A stretch of 7,249 nucleotides of DNA from Chloroflexia bacterium. GTDB taxonomy: Bacteria; Chloroflexota; Chloroflexia; Thermomicrobiales; UBA6265. Position 1 is the stretch's first letter, and each line of letters starts with the position of its first letter. Made by a program: the position numbers and the translations under genes. The notes below the pieces were generated by a model. That model was not told the origin of the DNA, did not search any database, and saw nothing but the letters and a program-made list of their open reading frames with translations. Shown in pieces: positions 6,117 through 7,249 of the stretch. Location: the NCBI GenBank assembly GCA_013698285.1, contig JACCVE010000522.1, positions 1 to 7,249 of the forward strand, given 5' to 3'.

Positions 6117-7249
6117 TCAGTGATCGGGGAAATCGTCCGAGGCAGAGCGCGGTCGCGTCTCGACCAATTCGAGGTCCGGTCGTGCGGCGAGGTCCGCGAG
6201 CAGGGCGTCGAACTGCCGCTGGCCGCCCCAGTCTCGCTTGGCGAGGGGTGCGAGGTGCGCTGTCGCGCCGCCGGATGCCGGGTCAGGACTGACGATGCCG
6301 CGGATGCGGCGGTGCGGGAAGTAGAAGGTGGCCATCAGACCGCCGACCAGCAGCACCGACGCGACGATGAAGAGCGGGATCGCCGGGTTGCGGGCCACCT
6401 GGAACAAGCTGAACCGGGTCTCGCGGAGGAACTCGACCCGAATCGCCCCGAGGTCAGCCGTCTGCCGGGTCGCGAGGACCGCGTCGCGGGTGTCCAGACT
6501 GCCCTGCGAACCGGTGTATCGCGCCCGGACGTAGATCTCCTGGTCGGCCAGGCGGAGCGCGTCGAGCTCCGGCTGGTTGAGCGGGGCTAGGTCCGGGGCG
6601 ATGATCGTCAGCACCACCTCGGCCGGACGGAGGACGACGACCCCGGCCGGAGCGTCAGGGTTCGCGTTGGACGTGAAGGTGCCCAACTCCACCGCCCCGT
6701 CGTAGAGTACCGAACCGCCGAGGTCGGTAACCCGGACCCGCACCGCCTGGCCGAAGCTCGACTGGTAGATCGTCACCCCGTCATGGCTCAGCGGGTCGTT
6801 GACGGTGATCGCGTCGCTGGCGACCGGTCGATCCCCGTCAAGGATGGTCAGGTGGCTGGTGTACTCGGAGGGGATGCCGCTCTCGTCATAGGTGTCCTCG
6901 AATCGGTCGAGGCGGACCGCCAGTCCGGTCCCATGCCCGATCGGGCGGGATTCTCCCTCGGCCACGATGAACTCGGTCTCCCGAAACCCGAAGTGGGCAC
7001 CGATGATGCCGCCGGCCATGAACAGGATCAGGGCGATGTGGAACGGGAACGTGCCCAGACGGGCGAACCGGTTCTTGTCGACGTAGAGGTGGGTCTCGTG
7101 GCCTCGCACCTCGGAGACGACGCGGTAGCGGCGCTCGCGGAGCGTGTCCGCCAACGTATTGGCCGTGGCGGACACGGCGGCCGCGCTGGCCAGCGTGGCA
7201 TCACCGCCGGTGCCGCGGAGGAAGCCGTGCGTGGTCACCACCGTGGGGT
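6117..7249 (-). CDS. resB: Cytochrome c biogenesis protein ResB (Ccs1), N-terminus cut by the window
   Basis: Partner of CcsB in System II cytochrome c maturation, thought to hold apocytochrome and help pass heme. The frame is open to the right edge, so the first membrane helices lie outside; the GTG at 7241 is internal. Visible parts (numbered from that codon) are: a helix at about 63-86 with a conserved His (LGTFPFHIALILFMAGGIIG), a large extracytoplasmic beta-rich domain (about 90-275) with the family hallmark VNDPLSHDGVTIYQSSFG, a last helix at about 288-308 followed by FYFPHRRI, and a cytoplasmic tail of about 60 residues. The stop is 137 bases before ccsB. The family call is strong from the NDPL..G..IYQSSFG and PHRRI motifs and from the neighbouring ccsB. 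Confidence 0.92.
   Translation of the reverse strand, partial: PTVVTTHGFLRGTGGDATLASAAAVSATANTLADTLRERRYRVVSEVRGHETHLYVDKNRFARLGTFPFHIALILFMAGGIIGAHFGFRETEFIVAEGESRPIGHGTGLAVRLDRFEDTYDESGIPSEYTSHLTILDGDRPVASDAITVNDPLSHDGVTIYQSSFGQAVRVRVTDLGGSVLYDGAVELGTFTSNANPDAPAGVVVLRPAEVVLTIIAPDLAPLNQPELDALRLADQEIYVRARYTGSQGSLDTRDAVLATRQTADLGAIRVEFLRETRFSLFQVARNPAIPLFIVASVLLVGGLMATFYFPHRRIRGIVSPDPASGGATAHLAPLAKRDWGGQRQFDALLADLAARPDLELVETRPRSASDDFPDH

Noticed and set aside
1..7249. Defence system, mobile element, CRISPR or RNA gene
   Set aside because: No direct-repeat arrays, transposase or integrase motifs, or tRNA/rRNA-like sequences were seen; every sizeable stretch is explained by metabolic, signalling or cytochrome-assembly genes.

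Overview
The window is GC-rich chromosomal DNA from a bacterium. It is densely packed with nine recognisable protein genes, two of them cut by the window edges. No rRNA, tRNA, CRISPR array, insertion sequence or phage gene was seen. The gene set fits a high-GC Chloroflexota member, perhaps a Thermomicrobia/Sphaerobacter-like lineage: a tmk-linked cyclic-di-AMP receptor of the PstA/DarA family, an NrtR-type regulator next to NAD kinase, and a System II (Ccs/Res) cytochrome c maturation cluster. That placement is inferred from gene content and base composition, not from a marker gene.

Left block, + strand (1-1745): the 3' part of thymidylate kinase overlaps by 4 bases a PstA/DarA-like signal receptor that keeps the ligand-contact positions. 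A membrane protein with two zinc ribbons and a long low-complexity tail follows; its function is unknown.

Middle block, - strand (1798-3481): an NrtR-type regulator (Nudix domain with a damaged catalytic box plus a C-terminal winged helix) lies directly upstream of NAD kinase. The roughly 100 bases between them can be read as a 35-codon ORF that has ATGA overlaps with both neighbours. A plausible sigma-70-type promoter, with an inverted repeat across its -10, precedes nrtR. This looks like a small NAD(P)-homeostasis operon that may control itself.

Next, on the + strand (3653-4306), is a single KDPG/KHG-type aldolase gene, divergent from nrtR and ending 3 bases from the convergent resA.

Right block, - strand (4310-7249): resB (open at the window edge), ccsB and resA, in transcription order. 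Together they form a System II cytochrome c biogenesis set: ResB/CcsB move heme across the membrane and ligate it, and ResA, a membrane-anchored thioredoxin-like protein, reduces the apocytochrome cysteines. ccsB has a strong Shine-Dalgarno and its stop shares one base with the GTG start of resA.

Most of the window is ordinary housekeeping DNA. The items worth a second look are the nrtR-nadK junction and promoter, the zinc-ribbon membrane protein beside the c-di-AMP receptor, and the His at a normally Phe position in the aldolase.
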